Shown: positions 9,423 to 17,195, counted from the first letter of the stretch. The stretch is DNA of 41,587 nt from WHTX01 sp038255145 (GCA_038255145.1 JBBSLP010000056.1:1-41587); one strand, 5' to 3'. Program-made: numbers and translations. Notes: generated by a model from the letters alone, not told the origin.

Positions 9423-11297
9423 ATGCCCGCTCGTAGCAACGCCCCCCGCTCCTCCGGCTCACGCCGACCCAGCCGTCGCACCACCCTCGTCGCCGCCGCC
9501 TTCACCGTGGTCGCCGTGGGCGGGCTGTTCCTGGCCCGCCCCCTGATCCAGGGCGACCAGCCCTCGCCGGAGGAGGTGCCCATCTCCGTCGTGCTCGCCG
9601 AGGCCGGTGCCGACGGCACGGCCGCCGTCGACGCCAGCGACGGCCCCGCCATCGTCCGGGTCGAGGTCGACGACGACCACCAGAAGGTGTGGGTGTACCG
9701 CACCGGGGACGCCGAGGATGCCCCCTCCCAGGTGGCCACCTACCCCTACGGCTTCGGTGGCGACCTGGTCGACCACCTGGTGGAGGACGGCGTCATCGTC
9801 GACGCCCACCAGCGCACCGGCCCCGCCCTGTGGGCCACCCTGCTGCCCATCGTCATCCCCATCGCCCTGCTCATGGCCTTCCTCTACTTCGGGGTGATGC
9901 GCAAGGGCATGGGTGGCGGCCACGGCCGCCTCGACAAGCGCCGTGCCGGTGCCGTGGACGTCCCCACCACCCGCTTCAGCGATGTTGCCGGCGCCGACGA
10001 GGTCGTCGACGAGCTGCGTGACATCGCCGCCTTCCTGGCCGACCCCGACCGCTTCTCGGGCTCCGGCGCCCGCATGCCCCGCGGCGTGCTGCTCGAGGGC
10101 CCTCCGGGCACGGGCAAGACCCTGCTGGCCCGGGCCCTGGCCGGCGAGGCCGGTGTGCCCTTCTTCGCCCTGGCCGGCTCGGACTTCGTGGAGACCTTCG
10201 TCGGCGTGGGCGCCAGCCGCGTACGCCAGCTCTTCGACAACGCCCGCCAGGCCGGTCGGGCCATCATCTTCATCGACGAGATCGACGCCGTGGGCAAGGC
10301 CCGCTCGTCGGGCCCCGGCAACGCCGCCGTCGAGGAGCGCGAGGGCACGCTCAACGCCCTGCTCGTGGAGATGGACGGCTTCACCGGTTCGGGCATCGTC
10401 GTCCTCGCCGCCACCAACCGGGCCGACATGTTGGACCCCGCCCTGCTGCGCCCCGGTCGCTTCGACCGCCGCGTCACCGTGGCCGCCCCCGACCGCGGTG
10501 GCCGTGAGCGCATCCTCGCCCTGCACTTCGAGGACAAGATCATGGCCGGTGACGTCGACGTCGAGGGTCTGGCCCGGCGCACCGCGGGCATGACCGGCGC
10601 CGAGCTCGAGCAGCTGGTCAACGAGGCCGCCCTGGTGGCCGGCCGGGCCGGGCGCACCGACATCGACGGCCACGACGTCGAGGAGGCCCTGCAGGTCTCC
10701 ATGATGGGCCGGGCCCGCCACTCGGCCACGGTGACCGACCGCGACCGCACCATCACCGCCTGGCACGAGGCCGGTCACGCCGTGGCCGCCCTGACCCTGG
10801 CCGCGGCACCCGATCCCGTCACCGTGACCATCGTGCCCCGGGGGGCTGCTGGCGGCGTCACCTGGATGGACGGCACCGACGACCAGTTCGTGACCCGCAG
10901 TCAGGCCCTGGCCCAGCTGGTCATGCTCATGGCCGGACGGGCGGCCGAGGAGCTTCTGCTCGACGGTGACTACACGTCGGGGGCGTCGGGCGACTTCCAG
11001 TCGGCCACCGGGCTGGCCTATCGCATGGTGACCCAGTTCGGCATGAGCGACCTGGGCGTGGCCTTCCGGCCCCTGACCGGCCTCGAGGGCGAGCGGGCGG
11101 CCCGGGTCGACACCGCGGTCGACGGCCTGCTCGACACCGCCCTCGTCGATGCCCGGGCCCTGCTGGCCGAGCGCAGGGTGCTCCTGGCCGACGTGGCCAA
11201 ACTGCTCCTCGACGAGCACACCGTGGGCATCGACGCCCTACGGGCCCTGGCCGCCACACCCGGCGAGCTGGTGACCGTGACGGTCACCGACCGCTGA
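9423..11297 (+). CDS. ftsH: FtsH-like membrane AAA+ zinc metalloprotease
   Basis: A 624-residue ATP-dependent membrane protease that extracts and degrades membrane or misfolded proteins. An N-terminal membrane segment (about 20-38) and a second one (about 135-160, LWATLLPIVIPIALLMAFLY) flank a small extracytoplasmic domain of about 95 residues. The AAA+ module has Walker A GPPGTGKT (226-233), Walker B IIFIDEID (281-288, Asp285 and Glu286) and the second region of homology LLRPGRFDRR. The protease site is HEAGH (448-452) with the third zinc ligand Asp524 in GASGDFQSAT. The start at 9423 gives the short basic N-terminus followed by the membrane helix; the open frame extends upstream without typical coding content. 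It converges on the CAP-domain gene. The window does not show whether this is the main FtsH of the genome or a paralogue. Confidence 0.92.
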   Translation: MPARSNAPRSSGSRRPSRRTTLVAAAFTVVAVGGLFLARPLIQGDQPSPEEVPISVVLAEAGADGTAAVDASDGPAIVRVEVDDDHQKVWVYRTGDAEDAPSQVATYPYGFGGDLVDHLVEDGVIVDAHQRTGPALWATLLPIVIPIALLMAFLYFGVMRKGMGGGHGRLDKRRAGAVDVPTTRFSDVAGADEVVDELRDIAAFLADPDRFSGSGARMPRGVLLEGPPGTGKTLLARALAGEAGVPFFALAGSDFVETFVGVGASRVRQLFDNARQAGRAIIFIDEIDAVGKARSSGPGNAAVEEREGTLNALLVEMDGFTGSGIVVLAATNRADMLDPALLRPGRFDRRVTVAAPDRGGRERILALHFEDKIMAGDVDVEGLARRTAGMTGAELEQLVNEAALVAGRAGRTDIDGHDVEEALQVSMMGRARHSATVTDRDRTITAWHEAGHAVAALTLAAAPDPVTVTIVPRGAAGGVTWMDGTDDQFVTRSQALAQLVMLMAGRAAEELLLDGDYTSGASGDFQSATGLAYRMVTQFGMSDLGVAFRPLTGLEGERAARVDTAVDGLLDTALVDARALLAERRVLLADVAKLLLDEHTVGIDALRALAATPGELVTVTVTDR

Positions 11298-11325
11298 TCA
11301 GCGGGGGCGGTGAACCGGTGATCAG
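11291..11325. terminator. Convergent terminator candidate
   Basis: A perfect 14-bp palindrome CCGCTGATCAGCGG (11291-11304) spans the ftsH stop codon, and its CTGATCA pairs again with TGATCAG at 11319-11325. The structure lies exactly between the ends of the plus-strand ftsH and minus-strand CAP genes. Confidence 0.45.
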
Positions 11326-11331
11326 GCTGCG

Positions 11332-11829
11332 TCAGCCGGCGTAGACGTGCACGGTCCACAGCGTGCCGTCGGCCCACACCACGCCAACGCCCACGAAGGG
11401 CAGGCCGGGGTTCGTCATGTTGGCGAAATGGGGGGGGCTGGCCTGGAGGCCGCCCTCCATCGACTCGACGGTGGGGCCCACGGAGATGTTCTCGGCCACC
11501 GACGAGTAGGCGCCGAGGAGGCGGCCGATGTCGGAGTGGATGAGCTGGCCGGTCTGGGCCATGTACAGCGCCTGGGTCCGGGCGTAGTCGTCGAGGGCGG
11601 GCACCCGGGTGAGACCACCGACACCTACGGACGCCCTGACCTGGTTGGTCATGGCCAGGAACTGGTCCTCGGCCTGGAGGTAGTACCACATCGCCGCCGG
11701 GGCGTAGGTCTCCTCCGCCGCTCCGGCGACCGGGGTGCCCAGGGCACCACCAGCCGTCATGCCCCCGGTGAGGAGAGCTGTTGCCACCGCCGCCGCCGCC
11801 ATCGTCCTACGCCGCATCGGGAGCATCAT
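11332..11829 (-). CDS. Secreted CAP (SCP/PR1-like) domain protein
   Basis: A 165-residue exported protein. The basic start MMLPMRRRT is followed by an alanine-rich hydrophobic stretch and a signal-peptidase-like site near GTPVAGAAEE. The CAP domain follows: FLAMTNQVRASVGVGGL, YARTQALYMAQTGQLIHSDIGRLLGAY, VAENISVGP and WTVHVYAG at the end. It is a clear paralogue of the CAP protein at 34445, sharing the HSDI-LLG, EN-VGP and FVG-GVV blocks. Bacterial CAP proteins are extracytoplasmic and their roles are mostly unknown. ATG at 11829 is chosen for the signal peptide; a weak CAGGG lies just upstream. Longer in-frame starts (TTG at 11892) run through a leader hairpin. Confidence 0.85.
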   Translation of the reverse strand: MMLPMRRRTMAAAAVATALLTGGMTAGGALGTPVAGAAEETYAPAAMWYYLQAEDQFLAMTNQVRASVGVGGLTRVPALDDYARTQALYMAQTGQLIHSDIGRLLGAYSSVAENISVGPTVESMEGGLQASPPHFANMTNPGLPFVGVGVVWADGTLWTVHVYAG

Positions 11830-11841
11830 GCCCTGGGTCCA

Positions 11842-11887
11842 GTCATCCTGTCTTCCCCAAGCCGTCACGAAGACGACGCCTGATGAC
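11842..11887 (-). promoter_or_regulatory. Leader hairpin of the CAP gene
   Basis: GTCATC (11842-11847) pairs with GATGAC (11882-11887), and inside it GTCTTC (11850-11855) pairs with GAAGAC (11869-11874). This bulged stem ends 12 nt before the ATG at 11829. It does not match the c-di-GMP aptamer found at the paralogue. Its function is unknown. Confidence 0.35.
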
Positions 11888-11930
11888 AACAATCGACGGT
11901 GATCACGGCTAGAACCTCTACCCGTTCAAT

Positions 11931-11974
11931 GGGTGAATCCCCCCGTTGGGGCATTCACCCACCCCTGGGTGGGT
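11931..11974. repeat. Two overlapping, mutually exclusive inverted repeats
   Basis: GGGTGAAT (11931-11938) pairs with ATTCACCC (11953-11960), with CCCC and GGGG continuing the stem inside. ACCCACCC (11957-11964) pairs with GGGTGGGT (11967-11974). The two stems share 11957-11960, so only one can form fully. They lie between the CoA-transferase stop (12043) and the CAP gene start, and could be a terminator for the former or part of the leader of the latter. Confidence 0.45.
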
Positions 11975-12042
11975 AGGGGGGAGCGCTTGCTCGTCGGCCC
12001 TTGCCCCATGGAGGGGACGCACCCTGGAGTCCGGGTCGGACG

Positions 12043-13263
12043 TCAGCGATCCTTGGAGAACAGCACCCCGTCGGCCTCGAGGGCGTCGATGGTGGCGGCG
12101 TCGTAGCCCAACAGGTCGTGGAGCACGGTGCGGTTGTGCTGGCCCAGCATCGACGTCTCCAGGTCGGGCTCGGGCGGTGCGTCGGAGAACTTGATGGGGA
12201 AGCCGGGGATGGAGAAGGTGCCGGCGAAGGGGTCGGTGACCTCGCGCACCATGCCCCGGGCCTTGAAGTAGGGGTGGTCGAGGGCGTCGGTGGGGCTGAG
12301 CACCGGCCCGCAGGGCACCCGCTGCGCTTCGAGCGCGGCGATGACGTCGGCGTCGGTGGCGAAGGTGGCCATCCACGCCTCGATCTCGGCGGTGAGGGCA
12401 TCGCGGTGCTCGATGCGCCCGTCGTTGGTGCGGAAGCGGGGGTCGGTGGCCAGCTCGGGCCGACCCATGGCCGCCCACAGGTAGCCGACCTGGCCGTGGG
12501 TGCAGAGGATGACGATCCAGCCCTGCGGTGCCTTGAACGTGCCCGCCGGGGACAGGGGACCGTAGTGGCGACCCTGGCGCATGGCCACGTAGTCGCTGCC
12601 CTCCATGGTCGCCGCGTGCACGGCCGTCTCCTGCATGTGGAACAGGGCGTCGACCATGGACACGTCGATGTGGGCGCCCTTGCCGGTGCGGTCGCGCCGG
12701 TACAGGGCGTAGCCGATGCCGGCGAAGGCGTGGAAGCCGGCGTTGGTGTCACCGAGGCCGATGCCGGCGAAGGTGGGCGGACCGTCGGGGTCCCCCGTCA
12801 TGTGCATGACCCCGGAGAAGGCCTGGGCGATGAAGTCGAAGCTCGTCTTGTGGGCCAGCGGCCCGGTCTGCCCGAACCCGGAGATGGAGGCCATGATCAG
12901 CCGGGGGTTGACCGCGGACAGGTCGTCCCAGCCCAGGCCGCGCCGGTCCATGACCCCGGCGCTGTAGTTCTCCACGATCACGTCGACGTGGGGCACGAGC
13001 TCCTTGACCAGCTCGACGCCCTCGGGGCGCAGCAGGTCGACGCACAGGCTGCGCTTGCCCCGGTTCTGCTGGATGAAGCCCCCCGAGCGCCGGTTGCGTC
13101 GGGGGTTGCCCGACCGGGTGGGGTCGCCGTAGGGCGCCATCTCCACCTTGATGACGTCGGCCCCCATCTCGGCCAGCAGGCGGGTGCACGACGGCCCGGC
13201 CAGGTACTGCGTCAGGTCGAGGACCGTCACCCCTTCGAGGTAGCGCTCGCTGTCGTTGCCCAT
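12043..13263 (-). CDS. CaiB/BaiF (family III) CoA-transferase
   Basis: A 406-residue single-lobe enzyme that moves CoA from one acyl-CoA to another carboxylate. It has the N-terminal LEGVTVLDLTQYLAGPSCTRLLAEMGADVIKVE, the KRSLCVDLLRPEG block, VIVENYSAGVMDRRGLGW and ISGFGQTGP. The catalytic Asp is Asp172 in GIGLGDTNAG. Length is normal for the family. The start ATG 13263 has GGGGGAG about 8 nt upstream. A second, deleted CoA-transferase gene starts divergently at 13368, leaving a 104-bp shared promoter region. The acyl substrate is not predictable, although neighbouring acyl-CoA genes suggest catabolism of a branched or aromatic acid. Confidence 0.92.
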   Translation of the reverse strand: MGNDSERYLEGVTVLDLTQYLAGPSCTRLLAEMGADVIKVEMAPYGDPTRSGNPRRNRRSGGFIQQNRGKRSLCVDLLRPEGVELVKELVPHVDVIVENYSAGVMDRRGLGWDDLSAVNPRLIMASISGFGQTGPLAHKTSFDFIAQAFSGVMHMTGDPDGPPTFAGIGLGDTNAGFHAFAGIGYALYRRDRTGKGAHIDVSMVDALFHMQETAVHAATMEGSDYVAMRQGRHYGPLSPAGTFKAPQGWIVILCTHGQVGYLWAAMGRPELATDPRFRTNDGRIEHRDALTAEIEAWMATFATDADVIAALEAQRVPCGPVLSPTDALDHPYFKARGMVREVTDPFAGTFSIPGFPIKFSDAPPEPDLETSMLGQHNRTVLHDLLGYDAATIDALEADGVLFSKDR

Positions 13264-13367
13264 GTGTCGGCTCCCCCGGGTCGCGTGGGCGCGGACGGTA
13301 GCAGCGGCGACCGGGGCCCGTCGGACGGCGGGCACCGCCGCGGCGAGGGACCCTACGATCCCCGCCC

Positions 13368-14020
13368 ATGGACAAGGGGGAGTTCTACCGCGAGGCGCGT
13401 GGCGACCTCACCGGACCGCTCGACGGGGTGCGGGTGGTCGAGGCCACCACGGCCTGGGCCGGGCCCATGGCCGCCTGCCTGTTGGGCGACCTCGGGGCCG
13501 ACGTCGTGCGTATCGACCTGCCCGGCTCGACCGGCCTGGGTTGGCCCCCCCACATCCCCGGGACCGACCTGTCCTTCGCCGACCAGACGGTGCACCGCAA
13601 CAAGCGCAGCCTGACGCTCGACCTGCGGGCGCCGGCCGACCGCGAGGTGTTCCTCGAGCTCGTGGCCACGGCCGACGTCATGATCGAGAACTTCCGCCCC
13701 GGCACCCTCGAGTCCTGGGGAGTGGGCTGGGAGGCGTGTCGCCGGGTCAAGCCCGACCTGGTCTACGTGGCCATCAGCGGCTGGGGCCTGTTCGGCCCGT
13801 GGTCGGACCGGGCCGGCTACGACCCCGCGGCCCTGGCGGCCAGCCCCACCTCCACGAGCGGGACATGCTGCAGCCCACGGTGCTCAGCGACGGCAGCGAG
13901 GTGCCCATCGTGGGGCCGACGGCCAAGTTCTCCCGCACCCCCACCCGGGTGCGCCGGGGAGCCCCCCGACCGGGTTCGGACAGCGCCGAGATCCTGGCAG
14001 AGCTGGGGCGCGACGGATAA
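13368..14020 (+). pseudogene. CaiB/BaiF CoA-transferase with internal deletion
   Basis: The first about 160 codons are a good family III CoA-transferase N-terminus: LDGVRVVEATTAWAGPMAACLLGDLGADVVRID, NKRSLTLDLRAP, VMIENFRPGTLESWGVGW, ISGWGLFGPW, GYDPAALAAS. After 13843 the sequence jumps, in another frame, to a C-terminal tail HLHERDMLQPTVLSDGSEVPIVGPTAKFSRTPTRVR that ends at TAA 14018-14020. About 180-200 residues that normally lie between, including the catalytic Asp region, are absent. This is a deletion pseudogene rather than a simple frameshift. It is divergent from the intact CoA-transferase at 13263. Confidence 0.85.
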
Positions 14021-14035
14021 CCCCTGGCTGAACCA

Positions 14036-14052
14036 GGTGTGTGACACACACC
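14036..14052. promoter_or_regulatory. 17-bp perfect palindrome upstream of glutamine synthetase III
   Basis: GGTGTGTGACACACACC is two 8-bp half-sites around one central base, 136 bp before the GSIII ATG. Size and symmetry fit an operator for a dimeric regulator. No known nitrogen-regulator consensus was matched with confidence. Confidence 0.5.
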
Positions 14053-14067
14053 GTTCACATCCGGGAA

Positions 14068-14100
14068 ACGGACCGTTGCCCGACGGCCTCTACGGTCCGT
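14068..14100 (+). promoter_or_regulatory. Hairpin in glutamine synthetase III leader
   Basis: ACGGACCG (14068-14075) is exactly complementary to CGGTCCGT (14093-14100) across a 17-nt loop, 88 nt before the start codon. It could be a second operator or a leader RNA structure. Confidence 0.35.
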
Positions 14101-14187
14101 CCCCGGAGTTCCCCACCCGTGCGCGCCGCCATCGACCTCGGTGCCATGGGAGTGCAGTCAGCAACGGGGAGAGACGAAGGGATCTCA

Positions 14188-16362
14188 ATGAGCGGTAGCG
14201 CAGCGCGCCAGCGGGCCATCGACGCGGTGACCCACTACAAGGCCTCAGAGCCGCTGACGAGCACCAAGCTTCCCCAGGAGGTGTTCGGCCAGAACGTCTT
14301 CAGCAAGTCCGTCATGCGGGCCCGTCTGCCGAAGTCCGTCTTCCAGTCCCTCGTGGCCACCATGGAGGCCGGGGCCCCGCTCGACCCCACCGTGGCCGAC
14401 GTGGTCGCCGCGGCCATGAAGGACTGGGCCATGGAGAAGGGGGCGACGCACTACGCCCACGTCTTCTACCCCCTGACCGGGCTCACCGCCGAGAAGCACG
14501 ACAGCTTCCTCGAGCCCGATGGCAACGGCTTCGCCGTGGCGGACTTCGCCGGCAAGACCCTGGTCCAGGGCGAGCCCGACGCCTCGAGCTTCCCCAACGG
14601 TGGCCTGCGCGAGACCTTCGAGGCCCGCGGCTACACGGCCTGGGACGTCACCAGCCCGGCGTACATCCTCGAGAACCCCAACGGGAACACGCTGTGCATC
14701 CCCACGGCCTTCATCTCGTGGACCGGTGAGGCGCTCGACAAGAAGACCCCCATCCTGCGCTCGCAGCAGGCGCTGAACATCCAGGCCCGACGGGTCCTGC
14801 AGCTCTTCGGTCACGACGAGATCGCCACCGTGGTCAGCTACGCCGGCGCCGAGCAGGAGTACTTCCTGATCGACCGGCACTTCTACTTCGCCCGTCCCGA
14901 CCTGCTGGCGGCGGGCCGCACCCTCTTCGGGGCCAAGCCCCCCAAGGGCCAGGAGTTCGACGACCACTACTTCGGCGCCATCCCCGAGCGCGTCCTCGCC
15001 TTCATGATCGAGGCCGAGCGCGAGCTGTTCAAGCAGGGCATCCCGGCCAAGACCCGCCACAACGAGGTCGCCCCTGGCCAGTTCGAGATCGCCCCGGTGT
15101 TCGAGCGGGCCAACCTGGCCCATGACCACCAGCAGCTGCTCATGGTCACCCTGCGCCACGTGGCCGAGAAGTACGGCATGGCCTGCCTGCTGCACGAGAA
15201 GCCCTTCGCCGGGCTCAACGGCTCGGGCAAGCACATCAACTTCTCCATCGGCAACGCCACCCAGGGCAACCTGCTCAACCCCGGTGACACCCCCCACGAG
15301 AACGCCCAGTTCCTCGTGTTCTGCGCCGCCGTCATCCGCGCCGTGCACCGCTACGGCGGCCTGCTGCGCTCCTCGGTGGCCTCCGCAGCCAACGACCACC
15401 GCCTGGGCGCCAACGAGGCCCCCCCGGCCATCATGTCGATCTTCCTGGGCGACCAGCTGACCGACGTGTTCGACCAGGTGGCCAAGGGCGGCGCCACCTC
15501 CAGCCGGGAGAAGGGCACCCTCATGATCGGGGTGGACACCCTCCCCGACCTGCCCAAGGACCCGGGCGACCGCAACCGCACCAGCCCCGTGGCCTTCACC
15601 GGCAACCGGTTCGAGTTCCGGGCCCCGGGCTCGAGCCAGTCCATCGCCGACCCCATGGTCGCCATCAACACGATCATGGCCGAGTCGTTGGACTTCATCG
15701 CCACCGAGCTCGAGGGCGCCGTCGCTGCCGGGACCGACTTCAACGTGGCCGTGCAGAAGGTGCTCGAGGACATCATCGAGACCCATGGCTCGATCATCTT
15801 CAACGGCAACGGCTACCACGACGACTGGCAGGTCGAGGCGGCCGAGCGGGGTCTGCCCAACCTGCGCACCTCGGTCGACGCTCTGCCCCAGCTCGAGACC
15901 GACGAGGTCAAGGCGCTGTTCGAGAAGTACGGCGTGCTCAACGGCCGTGAGCTGCACAGCCGCTACGAGACCTACCTCGAGCAGTACGTGAAGTCGGTGC
16001 TCGTGGAGTGCAACTCGTCGCTCGAGATCGGCCGGACCACCATCCTGCCCGCGGCGTTGCGCTACGTGACCGAGCTGGCCACCGGTGCCGCGGCCATGGC
16101 CGCCATCGACATCGCCTACGACTCCACCACGCTGTCGGCGGTGTCGGGCCTGGTCGGTGACCTGTCGACCGGGCTGACCGCGCTCGAGGCCGCGCTGAAG
16201 GCCGAAGAGGCCGACGGCAGCCTGGCCGAGGCCGCCTACTGCTGCGACACCCTGATCCCGGCCATGGCCACCGTGCGCACCGCCGTGGATGCGCTCGAGG
16301 CCGTGGTGGCCGACGACCTGTGGCCCCTAGCCACCTACCAGGAGATGCTCTTCATCCTCTGA
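14188..16362 (+). CDS. glnN: Type III glutamine synthetase
   Basis: Joins ammonia to glutamate using ATP to make glutamine. The 724 residues match the large GSIII (GlnN) class, not the about 470-residue GSI. Visible family blocks include FGQNVFSKSVMRARLPKSVFQ near the start, THYAHVFYPLTGLTAEKHDSF, SYAGAEQEYFLID (metal-binding Glu), KTRHNEVAPGQFEIAPVFE, NGSGKHINFSIG, SSREKGTLMIGVDTLPDLPKD, NRTSPVAFTGNRFEFRAPGSSQS and the C-terminal DEVKALFEKYGVL. The ATG at 14188 has GAAGGGA about 5 nt upstream and gives the usual N-terminus; the open frame runs further back to 14041 through non-coding-looking DNA. The leader holds a 17-bp palindrome and a hairpin that may regulate it. Confidence 0.96.
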   Translation: MSGSAARQRAIDAVTHYKASEPLTSTKLPQEVFGQNVFSKSVMRARLPKSVFQSLVATMEAGAPLDPTVADVVAAAMKDWAMEKGATHYAHVFYPLTGLTAEKHDSFLEPDGNGFAVADFAGKTLVQGEPDASSFPNGGLRETFEARGYTAWDVTSPAYILENPNGNTLCIPTAFISWTGEALDKKTPILRSQQALNIQARRVLQLFGHDEIATVVSYAGAEQEYFLIDRHFYFARPDLLAAGRTLFGAKPPKGQEFDDHYFGAIPERVLAFMIEAERELFKQGIPAKTRHNEVAPGQFEIAPVFERANLAHDHQQLLMVTLRHVAEKYGMACLLHEKPFAGLNGSGKHINFSIGNATQGNLLNPGDTPHENAQFLVFCAAVIRAVHRYGGLLRSSVASAANDHRLGANEAPPAIMSIFLGDQLTDVFDQVAKGGATSSREKGTLMIGVDTLPDLPKDPGDRNRTSPVAFTGNRFEFRAPGSSQSIADPMVAINTIMAESLDFIATELEGAVAAGTDFNVAVQKVLEDIIETHGSIIFNGNGYHDDWQVEAAERGLPNLRTSVDALPQLETDEVKALFEKYGVLNGRELHSRYETYLEQYVKSVLVECNSSLEIGRTTILPAALRYVTELATGAAAMAAIDIAYDSTTLSAVSGLVGDLSTGLTALEAALKAEEADGSLAEAAYCCDTLIPAMATVRTAVDALEAVVADDLWPLATYQEMLFIL

Positions 16363-16375
16363 TGGGGTTTTGTGA

Positions 16376-16411
16376 CCTGGTCGTTTCCGGCAGATCCACC
16401 ACCTGACCAGG
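16376..16411 (+). terminator. Inverted repeat after glutamine synthetase III
   Basis: CCTGGTC (16376-16382) pairs with GACCAGG (16405-16411), starting 14 nt after the stop. The 22-nt loop makes it a weak terminator candidate. Confidence 0.3.
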
Positions 16412-16465
16412 CACAATCCATGCATCACAGTTGCGATGCTGTGCGTTGCGTCGCGATTTCACCCC

Positions 16466-16494
16466 TTGACCTACCGAACGCACGTTCGTACGCT
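16466..16494 (+). promoter_or_regulatory. SOS-type promoter with LexA box in the spacer
   Basis: TTGACC (16466-16471) and TACGCT (16489-16494) are spaced by exactly 17 bp. The spacer contains CGAAC-GCAC-GTTCG (16475-16488), the core of the actinobacterial LexA operator. A repressor bound there would block the promoter. The first genes downstream are the broken small ORF and the small secreted protein. Confidence 0.6.
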
Positions 16495-16503
16495 CGGGCC
16501 ATA

Positions 16504-16705
16504 CCCGACTACTTCGACACTCCGACGGACCACATCGCCCCGCTGCTCGACCACCTGGTCCGCCTGCTCGGAGCAGGGCGGCCCGATCGACGGCCACGAG
16601 GTCGACGCCGTGACGGTCGGCAAGGGCCAGTACCTGCGCCACATCGAGGTGAAGTGCGTCGACGGTGCCCGCTACGTCATCGAGGGGTTCACGAAGCTGG
16701 GGTAG
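16504..16705 (+). pseudogene. Small unknown gene, frameshifted
   Basis: Two coherent pieces lie in adjacent frames. PDYFDTPTDHIAPLLDHLVRLL runs from 16504 to about 16570. EQGGPIDGHEVDAVTVGKGQYLRHIEVKC and DGARYVIEGFTKLG run from about 16572 to TAG 16703-16705. Together they would make a protein of about 67 residues. No family is recognised. The last 15 codons are repeated with four base changes at 17264-17308. The gene begins about 10 nt after the SOS-type promoter and has no clear start codon, so it may be truncated at both levels. Confidence 0.4.
16661..16705 (+). repeat. 45-bp repeat, copy 1
   Basis: Codes DGARYVIEGFTKLG and a stop. It matches 17264-17308 at 41 of 45 bases, with homology continuing upstream at protein level (RHIEVKCV versus RPEVTCT). 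Confidence 0.8.
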
Positions 16706-16796
16706 CGGCAGCCTTCAGCTCCGCGCTCAACGCAGTTGTTGGACCGCCGTTACACAACAACTTGCCGACATCTCGTCAACAAAAACACCGCTAGAC

Positions 16797-16853
16797 AGCC
16801 GCGATAACGCGGCTAACGTCCGACCGCGGACCGAACGGTACGAAGCACCGTTC
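16797..16853 (+). promoter_or_regulatory. Three-hairpin leader RNA of the small secreted protein
   Basis: Three perfect stems sit almost end to end: AGCCGCG/CGCGGCT (16797-16814, loop ATAA), GTCCG/CGGAC (16818-16831, loop ACCG) and GAACGGT/ACCGTTC (16833-16853, loop of 7). A fourth stem, AGTTGTT/AACAACT (16734-16762), lies upstream. The last hairpin ends 11 nt before the AAGGGGG ribosome site. No known riboswitch class was recognised. Confidence 0.5.
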
Positions 16854-16876
16854 TCCGCTACCCAAGGGGGCTAAGC

Positions 16877-17140
16877 ATGCGCGCTAAGAAGGCACTCGCA
16901 GCGTTGGCAGTGACAGTCACTCTCGGTACCGGGGCACTCGCTCCGGCTGCCGTGGGTGCAGCCCGGGTGAAGGACTGCGGCACCACCACGACCCAGACCG
17001 GGCCGGGCAACAGCGGCTTCACACAGACGCAGACGGAAACGCAGACGTCGGCTTGCAACAGCAACAGTGACACCGGCGAAGTCATCACGACCGGGCCGGT
17101 CACCAACCGGGGTGGAGGCACCCCGGGCGGACAGCAGTAG
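16877..17140 (+). CDS. Small secreted Thr/Gln-rich protein with two cysteines
   Basis: An 87-residue exported protein. A basic start (MRAKKALAALAVTVTLG) and a hydrophobic core are followed by a signal-peptidase I-like site, APAAVGAA, near residue 28. The mature part is about 58 residues, low in complexity (TTTTQTGPGNSGFTQTQTETQTS), with Cys34 and Cys60 that could form one disulfide, and a Gly-rich end. No family is recognised. The ATG at 16877 follows a strong AAGGGGG site by 6 nt. The gene is a free-standing unit with a structured leader before it and a clear terminator at 17168. It may be a surface or released peptide; function is unknown. The signal peptide is well supported, the role is not. 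Confidence 0.75.
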   Translation: MRAKKALAALAVTVTLGTGALAPAAVGAARVKDCGTTTTQTGPGNSGFTQTQTETQTSACNSNSDTGEVITTGPVTNRGGGTPGGQQ

Positions 17141-17167
17141 ATCCACCAACTACTTCTAGTCATCGGC

Positions 17168-17195
17168 ACGGCCCCTCTCGAACGGGAGGGGCCGT
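17168..17195 (+). terminator. Terminator of the small secreted protein gene
   Basis: ACGGCCCCTC (17168-17177) pairs exactly with GAGGGGCCGT (17186-17195) over an 8-nt loop, followed by CCCCTTCT. It begins 28 nt after the stop codon. Confidence 0.75.

Noticed and set aside
9459..11219. A 586-codon minus-strand open frame opposite ftsH
   Set aside because: The plus strand has every FtsH motif. The antisense frame is Gly/His/Val-rich with no recognisable domain.
11840..11990. A c-di-GMP riboswitch at the first CAP gene
   Set aside because: The conserved core segments (GGCAAACC, GACGCAAAGCC) are missing on the minus strand here.
14245..15957. A 570-codon minus-strand open frame opposite glutamine synthetase III
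   Set aside because: Antisense shadow of a well-conserved gene.
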